Below, one piece after another: positions 8,344 through 16,556 of a stretch of 64,000 bases of DNA. Under the pieces are notes generated by a model, which was not told the origin of the DNA, did no database searches, and saw nothing but the letters and a program-made list of their open reading frames with translations. The stretch comes from an uncultured Acidobacteriaceae bacterium (GTDB lineage: Bacteria; Acidobacteriota; Terriglobia; Terriglobales; Acidobacteriaceae), in assembly GCA_903911925.1 (NCBI GenBank), contig CAIWFH010000151.1, forward strand, positions 1 through 64,000. The letters run 5' to 3'. Positions within the stretch are counted from its first letter, which is position 1; every line of letters starts with the position of its first letter. Made by a program: the position numbers and the translations under genes.

Positions 8344-9426
8344 CTATTTGCTCGTTTTTGCCAGATCGGGCCCCAGAAAATCTTCAACGGTCCAGCCTTC
8401 CATCAAGGGCTTTACCGGGGACAGTTCTTCAGTTTCCGCGATCTTGCTTGCTGCCGCCTCCGTCACCAGGTAATTCTCAGTCAGGCCTTTTTGCAAAATA
8501 TCAAAGGCCTGCTCGGGCGTATCGGCAAAGCGGAAGAGTTGAACGTCGTTGGGCGAGATGGTTCCGGCGTCCACCAGCGCCTCGAGATCCAGAACCTTGT
8601 TCCAGTATTCCGAGCCGTAAATGACGACCGTGATCTTTTTGGCGAGTTTGTGAGTCTGGGCCAGGGTAAGAATTTCGAACATTTCGTCGAGCGTGCCAAA
8701 GCCCCCGGGAAAGACGACCAGCGCCTTTGACAGGTAGGCGAACCAGAGCTTGCGCATGAAGAAGTAGTGGAACTCGAAGTTGAGCGAAGGCGTGATGTAG
8801 GGGTTGGGAGACTGCTCGAAAGGCAGCCGTATATTGAGCCCAATGGTTTTGCCGCCGGCCTCATGGGCGCCGCGGTTGGCCGCTTCCATAATGCCGGGAC
8901 CGCCGCCTGAAGTGACCACAAAACGGTGGCGGCGGGAAGGAATCTCTTTGGCCCACGTGGTGAGCATCTGGGCGAGGCGGCGGGCGTCCTCGTAATAGCG
9001 GGCCATTTCAACTGCCGCGACGGCGCGCTTGCGCTGCAAACTGGAGGCAGTGCCGGTGTCGATTTCAGGATGGTTGGCGGGCTGCTCGTGATTGGGGGCA
9101 GGCTCCTTTGAGCCGGTGTTATCGAGCAATTCCAGCGCGTGGCCGGCTTCTTCGCGACCGTGAAAACGAGCCGAGCCGAAAAACACCACCGTGTCTTGAA
9201 TCTGCTCGCGCCTGAAGCGCGCAAGCGGTTCCAGATACTCAGACACGATGCGGATCAAGCGCCCGTCCGCGCTGTTCAGGAAGCCAGGGTTCTCGTAAGC
9301 GAGCGGCGCCCGGTCAGGATGCGGCGGCGCGCCATTGCCGGGAATTACGGCCGAGCTGCCGGGAACCGGTGATTCGCCCCCCACTTTGCCATTTGCCGCT
9401 TTTTGATCCGGAATTCCCTGCTCCAT
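8344..9426 (-). CDS. LOG/TIGR00730-type Rossmann-fold protein
   Basis: The protein carries the two signatures of the LOG (lysine-decarboxylase-like) family: GGGPGIMEAANRGA near residues 172-185 and PGGFGTLDEMFE near 240-251. The PGGxGTxxE motif forms the nucleotide/phosphoribose-binding site. Relatives hydrolyse cytokinin-riboside or AMP-type 5'-monophosphates and are often misnamed lysine decarboxylases. At 360 residues it belongs to the long form: the N-terminal 80 residues are low-complexity and a divergent insert (roughly 110-145) sits within the Rossmann domain. An AAGGAA lies before the ATG at 9426. A small membrane protein gene ends eight bases upstream and is probably co-transcribed. 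The specific nucleotide substrate is unknown. Confidence 0.85.
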   Translation of the reverse strand: MEQGIPDQKAANGKVGGESPVPGSSAVIPGNGAPPHPDRAPLAYENPGFLNSADGRLIRIVSEYLEPLARFRREQIQDTVVFFGSARFHGREEAGHALELLDNTGSKEPAPNHEQPANHPEIDTGTASSLQRKRAVAAVEMARYYEDARRLAQMLTTWAKEIPSRRHRFVVTSGGGPGIMEAANRGAHEAGGKTIGLNIRLPFEQSPNPYITPSLNFEFHYFFMRKLWFAYLSKALVVFPGGFGTLDEMFEILTLAQTHKLAKKITVVIYGSEYWNKVLDLEALVDAGTISPNDVQLFRFADTPEQAFDILQKGLTENYLVTEAAASKIAETEELSPVKPLMEGWTVEDFLGPDLAKTSK

Positions 9427-9434
9427 GCTTTCCT

Positions 9435-9860
9435 TTATTGATTCCTTTGACGGATGGCGCTGCTAAACGCAATCCACAGGTTCAGAATGCCCAGACCCGA
9501 GACGATGCCGCGCACTGCGCCACTGTCGGCATAAACCAGGAGCGACGGGAAATGGAGGAAGAGGGGATTCTGGTCCCAGAACAGGCGCAGCCAGGGCGGA
9601 GAGGGCAGGGCATCGCCCGACCACGGCGCAAAACAGAAAGCCAGCCCAACGCAAATCTGCAGAAGCACCCGGGTGAGCAACTCAAGCTCCTGCAGCCAGC
9701 GCGGAATCTGCTCAGGCTCGCGATAGGGAACCCTTCCTGGGGAGTTCGGGACCAGGCCCGGCCTATTGTCCGGAACCTGCTCAAACAAATGGCCCTGCCC
9801 AGGCGCGGGAGACTGGCTCACGGCGAGGGAGGGCGTTGTGGAATCCGGCTGCTGAGGCAT
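9435..9860 (-). CDS. small predicted membrane protein
   Basis: I start at ATG 9860 (MPQQPDSTTPSLAVS), not the upstream extension to 9965, because the extension is low-complexity and basic. The 141-residue product has a proline-rich soluble N-terminus, a hydrophobic segment near 60-85 (LLTRVLLQICVGLAFCFAPW) and another near the C-terminus (GIVSGLGILNLWIAF). It ends eight bases before the LOG-family gene, so the two are probably in one operon. I recognise no family. Confidence 0.55.
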   Translation of the reverse strand: MPQQPDSTTPSLAVSQSPAPGQGHLFEQVPDNRPGLVPNSPGRVPYREPEQIPRWLQELELLTRVLLQICVGLAFCFAPWSGDALPSPPWLRLFWDQNPLFLHFPSLLVYADSGAVRGIVSGLGILNLWIAFSSAIRQRNQ

Positions 9861-10084
9861 TCTTGATTTACGCACAGCGCTCCTGATTCCGGCCCGATCA
9901 GAGGACTTGGAACAGGCCTGGAAATGCCAGCCTGGCTCAGGGACGCCGTATTGCAACGGTATCACAGCAAAGGCCAGCCTTCATTTGACGACGCAAGCCT
10001 ATTGTTTTGAGCGCCAACCTGCCAGCCAGATGCGGCTCCCGTTCACATCAGGGATTACTGCCGTAGCGGCGTTTTCCCTGCCGG

Positions 10085-10834
10085 CTAGATCTCCGGCACC
10101 AGGCGCGCCTCGCGCGGGGCTACCTGATAGGCGCCATAGTTGATGGTCAGCACGGCGGTGCCGCCGATGCGCACCTTGGTTTCGCTGCGCGTTTGCTCGG
10201 GAAGCCAGAAATCGCCCGTCTTTGCATTGGTAAACCGCAGCGCCGTGTGCGCAATCCACATGGAAGGATTTTTGGCCGGCTCGCCATCCATTTTGACCAG
10301 AGCATAGTCCGCCGCATCCACCCAGATTTTGCCGCGGTACAAGAACTTGCTTGGCGTCAACGGTTCCACGATTAGCACATAGGCCGGACGCCCTTCAAGC
10401 GTTTCATTTTCTACCAGTTGAAAGTGGTAGTTCGCCTGTGTCAGAGCGGTAGATCCCTTTTCTTTCGCGGCTTCCTTTTCGCTCTCCACGGCGCGCTTGA
10501 GCACCTTGTCGCATAGGAAGTTCGATCCGCTTTGCGAGACAATGCGGAAGCTCTTTCCGGAGGCGGCGTCGAAGCTGACCTCGACCTCCATCTCGCCGTC
10601 AACCATCTTGGAAAAGCCTTTGTACTCCACCTTATAGTGGCGCCTGGACTCATAGTGCTTAAGAGCCTCATTACGCACCTGGTTGTGCCGCTGCATCTGT
10701 TCGACTACCTGCACAGCAGTCGGCCCGGAATGCAGGTTCGCCTCCGCGGTTTGCGGCCAAACTCGTCCGGGAATCAAGCCGAAGAGGAAGAGGACAGGCG
10801 CGAACAGGACGATCCTGCCCGGGCTCGTTGCCAT
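10085..10834 (-). CDS. secreted LolA-like/outer-membrane lipoprotein-sorting-type protein
   Basis: Starting at ATG 10834 the product is 249 residues with an N-terminal signal peptide (hydrophobic FAPVLFLFGLI core, cleavage near VWPQTA). The mature part resembles the curved antiparallel beta sheet of LolA/LppX-type proteins: YKVEYKGFSKMVDGEMEVEV, a FLCDKVLKRAVESEKEA helix, then VLIVEPLTPSKFLYRGKIWVD with the usual interpretive strand about what the value is used for. These proteins bind lipids or lipoproteins in the periplasm. That assignment is from pattern resemblance only. It is divergent from the DUF4180 remnant. A second, unrelated LolA-like gene lies at 51.2 kb. Confidence 0.65.
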   Translation of the reverse strand: MATSPGRIVLFAPVLFLFGLIPGRVWPQTAEANLHSGPTAVQVVEQMQRHNQVRNEALKHYESRRHYKVEYKGFSKMVDGEMEVEVSFDAASGKSFRIVSQSGSNFLCDKVLKRAVESEKEAAKEKGSTALTQANYHFQLVENETLEGRPAYVLIVEPLTPSKFLYRGKIWVDAADYALVKMDGEPAKNPSMWIAHTALRFTNAKTGDFWLPEQTRSETKVRIGGTAVLTINYGAYQVAPREARLVPEI

Positions 10835-10916
10835 AAGGCATGATCGCGCCGCGAATCGAAAACCTGGTATGCGCCGCACTGAATCCCTCCCTGAATCCTC
10901 TAAGATCGTATGCACC

Positions 10917-11301
10917 ATGCTTAGTAGACTCGACAATCTATCCGGCGTCTGTGCCTTTGAGTACGGATAGACGCGAAGATCCTATCTAACGGTCGGGACG
11001 CGGTAGACGTGATTGGCAAGGCGGGCGGCCAGGGGGCCAATTTGGTTGTCCTGCCCATGGACCGTCTGGCCCCTGAATTCTTCCAGTTGCGGAGCGGCCT
11101 GGCTAGCGAGATGCTGCAGAAATTCGTCACCTACCGGATGCGCCTGGCTATCCTCGGCGACTTCGCGGAATTGGCCTCGCAAAGCGGCGCCTGCGCGATT
11201 TCATCTACGAGTCAAACCTGGGCAGGAGTATCTGGTTCCTTTCCGGCCTGGAAGAATTGAAAGAACGGCTCGCGACTGAACTCGAAGGCAGGAGGCCTTG
11301 A
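10917..11301 (+). pseudogene. DUF4180-family gene broken by two frameshifts
   Basis: Three pieces in different frames together give a DUF4180-like protein. Piece one (ATG 10917) reads MLSRLDNLSGVCAFEYG then stops. Piece two reads KILSNGRDAVDVIGKAGG, then NLVVLPMDRLAPEFFQLRSG and LQKFVTYRMRLAILGDF. Piece three reads LRDFIYESNLGRSIWFLSG and ends at TGA 11299-11301. The second break fits loss of one base near 11188-11190, after ASQSGA. The first break lies near 10960-10975. DUF4180 is a small cytoplasmic family of unknown role. Seen: the reading-frame breaks and motif continuity. The family name is from recalled motifs. A sequencing error could mimic one break but is less likely for two. Confidence 0.7.
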
Positions 11302-11334
11302 CTCCATTCAATTTTTCTCAGTTTCTAATGGGCT

Positions 11335-11811
11335 CTAGCCGCGGCCGGGTCGCAGGTGGCTCAGATCCAGCGGGTCCGGGTCTTCATAGGCCGGAATCAC
11401 GGGAATCCCGGCGCGCAGCCCAGTCCAGCTCTCCGCCACCACAATGCTGTTCTGCGGGTTGCCCGGCTGGTAGCGCACTGAGCAGGGAAAGCCGGCCCGA
11501 ACGTTGCCCGTGTCCAAAACCCCGCGAATGTCGGTAAGGTCCTGCGAACACTCGTAGTCCACGCCGCCAATACGGTAGCTATAGATGAGCATGGTCAGGG
11601 TGCGCCCGTCCGCGGCTTCCACCTCGGTCACGTCAAGCAGCATCCCGTCTACCAGCCGACCGGACTGCACCAGAAAGCGGCGGCGCTCGCGCTCGAGTTC
11701 CTCGGCGGTCGGGCGCTTGCGCAAGAGCAGCCAGACGCCGAGTGCGCCAAGCGCGACTCCGCAGGCCAATCCGGCGGCTATCGGCCAATCGATAACATTT
11801 ACGAGGGTCAT
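11335..11811 (-). CDS. membrane-anchored hypothetical protein (DUF3592-like)
   Basis: The 158-residue product has an N-terminal transmembrane helix (AAGLACGVALGALGVWLLL, about 12-30), a basic stop-transfer, an amphipathic helix EELERERRRF, then a small beta domain. In that domain IYSYRIGGVDYECSQDL and VRYQPGNPQNSIV resemble the Y-Y-G...Y strands of DUF3592 proteins. DUF3592 proteins are membrane proteins of unknown function. The assignment is tentative. It is convergent with the DUF4180 remnant and divergent from hslV. Confidence 0.6.
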   Translation of the reverse strand: MTLVNVIDWPIAAGLACGVALGALGVWLLLRKRPTAEELERERRRFLVQSGRLVDGMLLDVTEVEAADGRTLTMLIYSYRIGGVDYECSQDLTDIRGVLDTGNVRAGFPCSVRYQPGNPQNSIVVAESWTGLRAGIPVIPAYEDPDPLDLSHLRPGRG

Positions 11812-12004
11812 TCTGGGCGGGGCTCCGCGCGCGACAAGACTTTCTACTTTCCCCCAACTAGAGGATACCCTAACTCAAGCCCGGCAAGGCCATGGGCGCT
11901 GCGCGGAGCCCCTTTGCAGCTGATCGGCGCAGCCGTCGGTTTCTAGCTACGATATACTCGTGACTGCACTTGAATGACTTCCGGCCTGCCGGACGCCCAG
12001 TTTC

Positions 12005-12010
12005 GGGAGG
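12005..12010 (+). promoter_or_regulatory. Shine-Dalgarno that fixes the hslV start
   Basis: GGGAGG at 12005-12010 lies seven bases before a TTG at 12018. No comparable site precedes the TTG at 11970 that opens the frame, or any in-frame ATG, so translation of hslV most likely begins at the TTG at 12018. Confidence 0.6.
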
Positions 12011-12017
12011 TTTTCCC

Positions 12018-12602
12018 TTGCCTGTTACCAAGAGTTCCAAAGTGGCACCCGTTTCCCGGACTCATGACCGGATACGCTCGACCACCGTTATTTGCGTTCG
12101 CCGCAACGGCCAGGTGGTAATGGCTGCCGATGGGCAGGTCACGCTGGGCGACCACGTGCTCAAGCACTCCGCAAAGAAGATTCGCCGCCTCTACCAGGAG
12201 AAGATTCTGGCCGGTTTTGCCGGTTCCACGGCCGATGCGTTCAGCCTTTTCGGTCGTTTCGAGTCAAAGCTGGAGCAGTATGCAGGGAACCTGAACCGCG
12301 CGGCCGTCGAGCTGGGCAAGGATTGGCGGACAGACAAGATGCTGCGCAACCTTGAGGCCCTGCTGCTGGTGGCCGACCAGGGCCAGACATTTCTGCTCTC
12401 CGGATCAGGCGACGTGATCGATCCCGATGAGCAGGTTGCAGCCATCGGTTCAGGCGGAAGCTACGCCACTGCCGCAGCCCGCGCACTGCTTGAAAACACC
12501 GACCTGAGCGCCCGCGAGATTGCCGAAAAGGCAATGAAGATCGCCGGAGAAATCTGCATTTACACCAACGACCGCATTACGATTGAGGAGTTGAAGGGCT
12601 GA
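12018..12602 (+). CDS. hslV: ATP-dependent protease subunit HslV (ClpQ)
   Basis: HslV forms the proteolytic double hexamer of the HslUV bacterial proteasome-like protease. The N-terminal-nucleophile threonine is the first T of STTVICVRRNGQVVMAADGQ. With the TTG start at 12018 (GGGAGG seven bases upstream) it is near residue 22, so a short propeptide must be removed, longer than the one or few residues usual in the family. A GTG at 12042 would shorten it. The conserved GAIGSGGSYATAAARAL-like stretch (AAIGSGGSYA) and the C-terminal CIYTNDRITIEEL are present. hslU begins 23 bases downstream, an operon order found in many bacteria. Confidence 0.95.
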   Translation: MPVTKSSKVAPVSRTHDRIRSTTVICVRRNGQVVMAADGQVTLGDHVLKHSAKKIRRLYQEKILAGFAGSTADAFSLFGRFESKLEQYAGNLNRAAVELGKDWRTDKMLRNLEALLLVADQGQTFLLSGSGDVIDPDEQVAAIGSGGSYATAAARALLENTDLSAREIAEKAMKIAGEICIYTNDRITIEELKG

Positions 12603-12625
12603 CGCGAAGCGCGCCCCATTGACCC

Positions 12626-14128
12626 ATGGCAATATATCTCCCTGCATCCGCTGAAGAACAGGATCTCTCGCTGGACGAGCTGACCCCGCGCGAAATCGTC
12701 ACTGAACTCGACAAGCACGTCGTCGGCCAGCGTGCCGCCAAGCGCGCCGTGGCCATCGCCCTCCGCAATCGCCAGCGCCGCCAAAAGCTGCCCCCCGACC
12801 TCGCTGACGACATCATGCCCAAGAACATCATCATGATTGGGCCCACCGGCGTGGGCAAAACCGAGATTGCACGCCGCCTGGCAAAGCTCACGAATTCGCC
12901 GTTCCTCAAGGTTGAAGCTTCGAAGTTTACCGAGGTCGGCTACGTGGGCCGCGACGTTGAATCGATGATTCGCGACCTGGTTGAAATTTCAATCGACATG
13001 GTGCGCGAAGAGCGCCTTGAAGAGGTTGAAGACAAGGCGGAGATGAACGCCGAGGAGCGCCTTCTCGACGTGCTGCTGCCGCCTCCTCCGCCCACGCCGC
13101 CCGCGGCCGAGGGCCAGCTCACGTTGCCAGGCGCAGAAAGCCACCAGCGGACAAGAGAGAAAATGCGCCAGCAGTTCCGCGAAGGAAAGCTGGATGATCG
13201 CATGGTCGAGTTGGACGTGCGCGAGCGCGGGACACCGCAGTTCGGCATCATCAGCAACCAGAACCTTGAGGACATGGAAATGAACCTCAAGGACATGCTG
13301 CCCAACATTTTTGGCGGGGGCTCAAAAAAGCGAAAGATGAAAGTCGCCGATGCCTTCGACTACCTTGTGCAGGAAGAAGAAGGCCGGCTGATCGACATGG
13401 ACCAGGTGAACCGAGCGGCTGTTGAGCGCGTCGAATCGAGCGGCATCGTTTTCCTTGACGAGATCGACAAGATCGCCGGACGCGAGGGCGGGCACGGGCC
13501 AGATGTCTCGCGCGAAGGCGTGCAGCGCGATATTCTGCCCATCGTTGAAGGAACCACGGTCAACACCCGCTACGGCATGGTGCGCACCGACCACATTCTT
13601 TTCATCGCCGCCGGCGCATTCCATGTTTCCAAGCCCAGCGATCTTATCCCCGAGTTACAAGGCCGCTTCCCCATCCGGGTGGAGTTACAGTCACTCACCG
13701 TCGATGACTTTCTGCGCATTCTTACCGAGCCCAAGGCATCGCTGACCAAGCAATACTCGGCGCTGCTTGAAACCGAGGGCGTGCGGCTGGAGTTTGCTCC
13801 CGAGGCGCTGCGCGAGATGGCGGAGTTTGCTTTCAAGGTCAACGAGCAGACCGAAAACATCGGCGCGCGCCGCCTGCACACCATCATGGAGCGGGTGCTT
13901 GAAGACGTAAGCTTCCTCGCGCCTGACGTGGCCCGTCGCGCTCCGGATGAGGAAGCCGCCGCGGCGCTGCGCGAGGCCATCAAGGCCGAGTCGTCCACGC
14001 CCCTGCCCTACGAGGAGCGCATGACTTCGTCCGGCCCTGAAAAGGTCTTCCTGATTACCGATGGGTATGTAAAGCAGATGGTGGCGTCGATCGTGAAGGA
14101 TCAGGATCTGAGCCGGTACATTTTGTAG
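12626..14128 (+). CDS. hslU: ATP-dependent protease ATPase subunit HslU (ClpY)
   Basis: HslU is the AAA+ unfoldase that feeds HslV. Walker A is GPTGVGKTE near residues 72-80, followed by EVGYVGRDVESMIRDLV, and Walker B is VFLDEIDKIAG near 276-286. The intermediate I-domain (about 110-265) carries a proline-rich insert PPPPPTPPAAEGQ. The family C-terminal DLSRYIL that docks into HslV is intact. At 500 residues it exceeds the usual 440-470, mostly from the I-domain insert and an extra 30 or so residues near 445-475 before the final strand. It directly follows hslV. Confidence 0.96.
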   Translation: MAIYLPASAEEQDLSLDELTPREIVTELDKHVVGQRAAKRAVAIALRNRQRRQKLPPDLADDIMPKNIIMIGPTGVGKTEIARRLAKLTNSPFLKVEASKFTEVGYVGRDVESMIRDLVEISIDMVREERLEEVEDKAEMNAEERLLDVLLPPPPPTPPAAEGQLTLPGAESHQRTREKMRQQFREGKLDDRMVELDVRERGTPQFGIISNQNLEDMEMNLKDMLPNIFGGGSKKRKMKVADAFDYLVQEEEGRLIDMDQVNRAAVERVESSGIVFLDEIDKIAGREGGHGPDVSREGVQRDILPIVEGTTVNTRYGMVRTDHILFIAAGAFHVSKPSDLIPELQGRFPIRVELQSLTVDDFLRILTEPKASLTKQYSALLETEGVRLEFAPEALREMAEFAFKVNEQTENIGARRLHTIMERVLEDVSFLAPDVARRAPDEEAAAALREAIKAESSTPLPYEERMTSSGPEKVFLITDGYVKQMVASIVKDQDLSRYIL

Positions 14129-14153
14129 CAACACCGAGCATCGGACGGTAAGT

Positions 14154-14888
14154 CTAAGGGTTATCGCTTTGCAGTTGAAAAAGGCATTCCTCTGGTCCGC
14201 CCACACTGCACCCGTCGAGAAAGGCAAACCGCGCCTCGAATTCTTTCCGCGCACATTCCCGTGTCGCTGCCGTGAGCGGATCTGTGCTAGCACCGCACTT
14301 CTTTTCGACCTGCGCGCACCATGCCTTTTGTTTCTTGATTAGAAGTGCTCTTTTCTCCGGCGGCATTTCACGCAAAAGCGGCCGATACGCGCGGTCTAAA
14401 ACAATGTCTGCCCGTCCAAGCGCATCATCTGTGCAGACAGCATTTTCGAGAGTGGTCCTAGCCTTCGCACAATCAAAACTTGCGCGCGGCGCTGGCGCTT
14501 CGGCCAGTTCCGGCTTGGTCGTGAATCGTTCTGCCACGTAAACTGCACAAATCGCCGCCTCGGAAAGGGAGAGCGATCCCTGTTGTTGCGCGTACTCGTA
14601 AGCACAGAGTTCCCGTTCCCTCCGATAGTGTGCATTTCCGTTTGGCGTTAGCTTCGGCAAAAGGACGTGCTCGCATTTTTCGAGAACAATTGAGGCAAAC
14701 CCGACATCTGCGCTCGATCCCCAGCGGCACCTCGACAGAATGGCTGCTGCTTTGCTGCAAGTGGGTGCAGACTTCAGGGCTTGCTCAAGTTTTTCCGCCG
14801 CCTCTTTCGAGGCAAATTCACACTCATTCTGGGCAAAAGCGGATGCGGTGAATAGCAGAACGCCCCAAGCGACGACGAGCTTTCTCAT
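14154..14888 (-). CDS. secreted LprI-like (DUF1311) protein
   Basis: The 244-residue product starts with a signal peptide (MRKLVVAWGVLLFTASAFAQ, cleavage after AFA). The mature part contains many cysteines. The C-terminal half has the LprI/DUF1311 pattern: SFDCAKARTTLENAVCTD, DIVLDRAYRPLL, and a KKQKAWCAQ tail with paired cysteines. LprI-type proteins include lysozyme inhibitors in other bacteria. A periplasmic protective role is possible but inferred from the family. An AGAGG precedes the ATG. It is convergent with hslU. Confidence 0.75.
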   Translation of the reverse strand: MRKLVVAWGVLLFTASAFAQNECEFASKEAAEKLEQALKSAPTCSKAAAILSRCRWGSSADVGFASIVLEKCEHVLLPKLTPNGNAHYRRERELCAYEYAQQQGSLSLSEAAICAVYVAERFTTKPELAEAPAPRASFDCAKARTTLENAVCTDDALGRADIVLDRAYRPLLREMPPEKRALLIKKQKAWCAQVEKKCGASTDPLTAATRECARKEFEARFAFLDGCSVGGPEECLFQLQSDNP

Positions 14889-15162
14889 TGGAACCTCTAC
14901 TCGAGTTGTAGCAATTCTATACAGTCGCTCTCAAGCAGACTTGGAAGTTGTCAATATCCTTTAGTTTTGATACTTTCATCTCGTACCTCGGCAGTCCGCG
15001 CCTGGGCAAGCAATCAGCGGGCTCTACCTGCACTCTCCCGCTCTTGAGAGAATGTGGATGGGGGCGTATCGAGAGCACACCGGGGAAGGTGTGCCTGCGC
15101 CGCCAGTCACCACGCAGCCTTTCCTTTCACTCCATGCAATCCAACCCCAATGGAGATATGCC

Positions 15163-15522
15163 ATGAGCAATCCGATGCAACACCATCACATCACTTACAT
15201 CGAGTTTTCAACCACCGACATTGCACAGACCAAGAAGTTCTACGGCGGGGTCTTCGGCTGGACCTTTACCGACTGGGGTCCGGACTACATAGGATTTCAC
15301 GGGGCGGGGATCGACGGAGGGTTCGCCAAGCGCGAGACGCTGGACGCGCCGGGGAAATATTCGCCACTGGTGGTTCTGTATTCCTCTGACCTTGCGGCGA
15401 CTGAGATCGCGGTGCGCATGGAGGGCGGCGGCATCGTGGTGCCGACCTTCGAGTTTCCCGGCGGACGGCGATTCCACTTCTCCGACGGAGTGGGAAACGT
15501 GCTGGCGGTTTGGTCGGAGTAG
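15163..15522 (+). CDS. VOC-family (glyoxalase/bleomycin-resistance fold) protein
   Basis: The ATG at 15163 follows GGAGATATG-like sequence and gives 119 residues: HHHITYIEFSTTDIAQTKKF, then FYGGVFGWTFTDWGPDYIGF, and a C-terminal FHFSDGVGNVLAVW. The paired beta-alpha-beta-beta-beta modules and the terminal G-N-xLxxW strand are typical of VOC metalloenzymes. The set resembles the small glyoxalase-like proteins of unknown substrate common in soil bacteria. The 37 codons of open frame upstream lack these features. Confidence 0.85.
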   Translation: MSNPMQHHHITYIEFSTTDIAQTKKFYGGVFGWTFTDWGPDYIGFHGAGIDGGFAKRETLDAPGKYSPLVVLYSSDLAATEIAVRMEGGGIVVPTFEFPGGRRFHFSDGVGNVLAVWSE

Positions 15523-15544
15523 ACGTTCCTTGAACAATTTCCGT

Positions 15545-15581
15545 GGTATCCCAGGTATCAAAATCGAGACCTGGGGCACCC
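15545..15581. repeat. GGTATCCC...GGGGCACCC hairpin element, short form
   Basis: GGTATCCCAGGT and ACCTGGGGCACCC flank a short loop, so AGGT pairs with ACCT. It is the first of a tandem pair: an identical CGTTCCTTGAAC precedes it at 15524 and the next copy at 15591, a 67-base spacing. See the related copies at 15612, 62693 and 63007. Confidence 0.75.
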
Positions 15582-15611
15582 GGCAGCTGGCGTTCCTTGA
15601 ACTTGGTCTGT

Positions 15612-15662
15612 GGTATCCCACCCTAGGCGCAAAAACAAAGACGCGCCGAGGGTGGGGCACCC
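15612..15662. repeat. GGTATCCC...GGGGCACCC hairpin element, second tandem copy
   Basis: GGTATCCCACCC and GGGTGGGGCACCC enclose a loop containing a further GGCGC/GCGCC pair. ACCC replaces AGGT of the neighbouring copy and GGGT replaces ACCT, keeping the stem. It lies between the VOC gene and the convergent hypothetical gene ending at 15688. Confidence 0.75.
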
Positions 15663-15687
15663 AGATTCCGCGGAGTGGACTGCCCGG

Positions 15688-16230
15688 CTAGTTCACCTGC
15701 GGCGGCAGCATCAGTGGCTTGCGCGGACCGAGTTCTTCGCGGATCAGAGCCAGCCCGAGAATGCAGCGCTCAAAGCGTTCCGAGAGCCGCGCAAAGAGCG
15801 GCGCTTCCTGCTCATACTCGAACAGGTTGAACTGGCTGACGATGAAGTAACTCTCCTTGCCGGCCTGAATCAACTCGGTGAGACTCGGATGCGCACGGCG
15901 ATGGCGGCGGTTGGTGTCCATCGCCCCCGGGTACATACCTGCCACAAAGAGCGCGTAGTCGCCGATATGCTTGCGCACTTTGCGTTCCTCATCGAAGGAA
16001 GCCGCGGAGCCGTTGATCGGGTCGGCGGCATGCAGCATCTCAGTTAAATCTTCGATGGGCTTGCCGGCCTCGTCGCGCACCTTGTAGAGATTTTCTGCTT
16101 CTGAGAAATCGCAGAGCAGATGCGCCACATAGTCGGACACGTCCGGGTCGTGCAGCCCGAGTTTGCCTTCGTAACTGTTGCGAACCGCCTGCTGGAAGAA
16201 CGGTTCGAGTGGATGACCTTGGGTCTGCAT
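15688..16230 (-). CDS. hypothetical protein of 180 residues
   Basis: The ATG at 16230 is preceded by GGGAGGCGTGT, a good ribosome binding site, and gives MQTQGHPLEPFFQQAVRN. The protein is mostly alpha-helical and soluble, with EEVRKHIGDYALF-like segments (KVRKHIGDYALFVAGMYPGA) and a C-terminal FERCILGLALIREELGP. I do not recognise a catalytic or binding motif. The charged helical composition and absence of a signal peptide indicate a cytoplasmic protein. Function is unknown. Confidence 0.75.
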   Translation of the reverse strand: MQTQGHPLEPFFQQAVRNSYEGKLGLHDPDVSDYVAHLLCDFSEAENLYKVRDEAGKPIEDLTEMLHAADPINGSAASFDEERKVRKHIGDYALFVAGMYPGAMDTNRRHRRAHPSLTELIQAGKESYFIVSQFNLFEYEQEAPLFARLSERFERCILGLALIREELGPRKPLMLPPQVN

Positions 16231-16506
16231 ACACGCCTCCCGTGCCCGCACGCCTTTGAGCTAAGCTGCGGCTTTCCAATTCCCTGTGGCCTTGACGCCA
16301 CCCGGTTGCGGCGGCGTTTTGGGTTACATCATTGGACCCCGAAGCCGGCTGCGGCTCGTTGCGGAACAACAAGTGAAGCCGGCTATCCCAACTTTTGCCT
16401 GCTATGACACGGAGTCTATCGGACAAGTCGTGGTTGCGTTATAAGGAACGCATGTTTTATTGGCAGAGTGGCGAGGCGACTGCGAATTGAAATTTGCGGT
16501 AAGACA
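16231..16506. other. intergenic region between the 180-residue protein gene and the tal terminator
   Basis: The region holds the upstream side of the minus-strand gene starting at 16230 and the distal side of tal. I see the ribosome binding site of the former and nothing else convincing. Confidence 0.4.
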
Positions 16507-16536
16507 AAAAAGGCAACCTTAAGAGGCTGCCTTTTA
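16507..16536 (-). terminator. Rho-independent terminator of the transaldolase gene
   Basis: On the minus strand AAAAGGCA pairs with TGCCTTTT around a short loop, followed by a T-rich run. It lies about 20 bases past the transaldolase stop codon at 16557 and has the usual stem plus U-tract form. Confidence 0.8.
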
Positions 16537-16556
16537 AGGCGGATGCGCGTCGCGTC

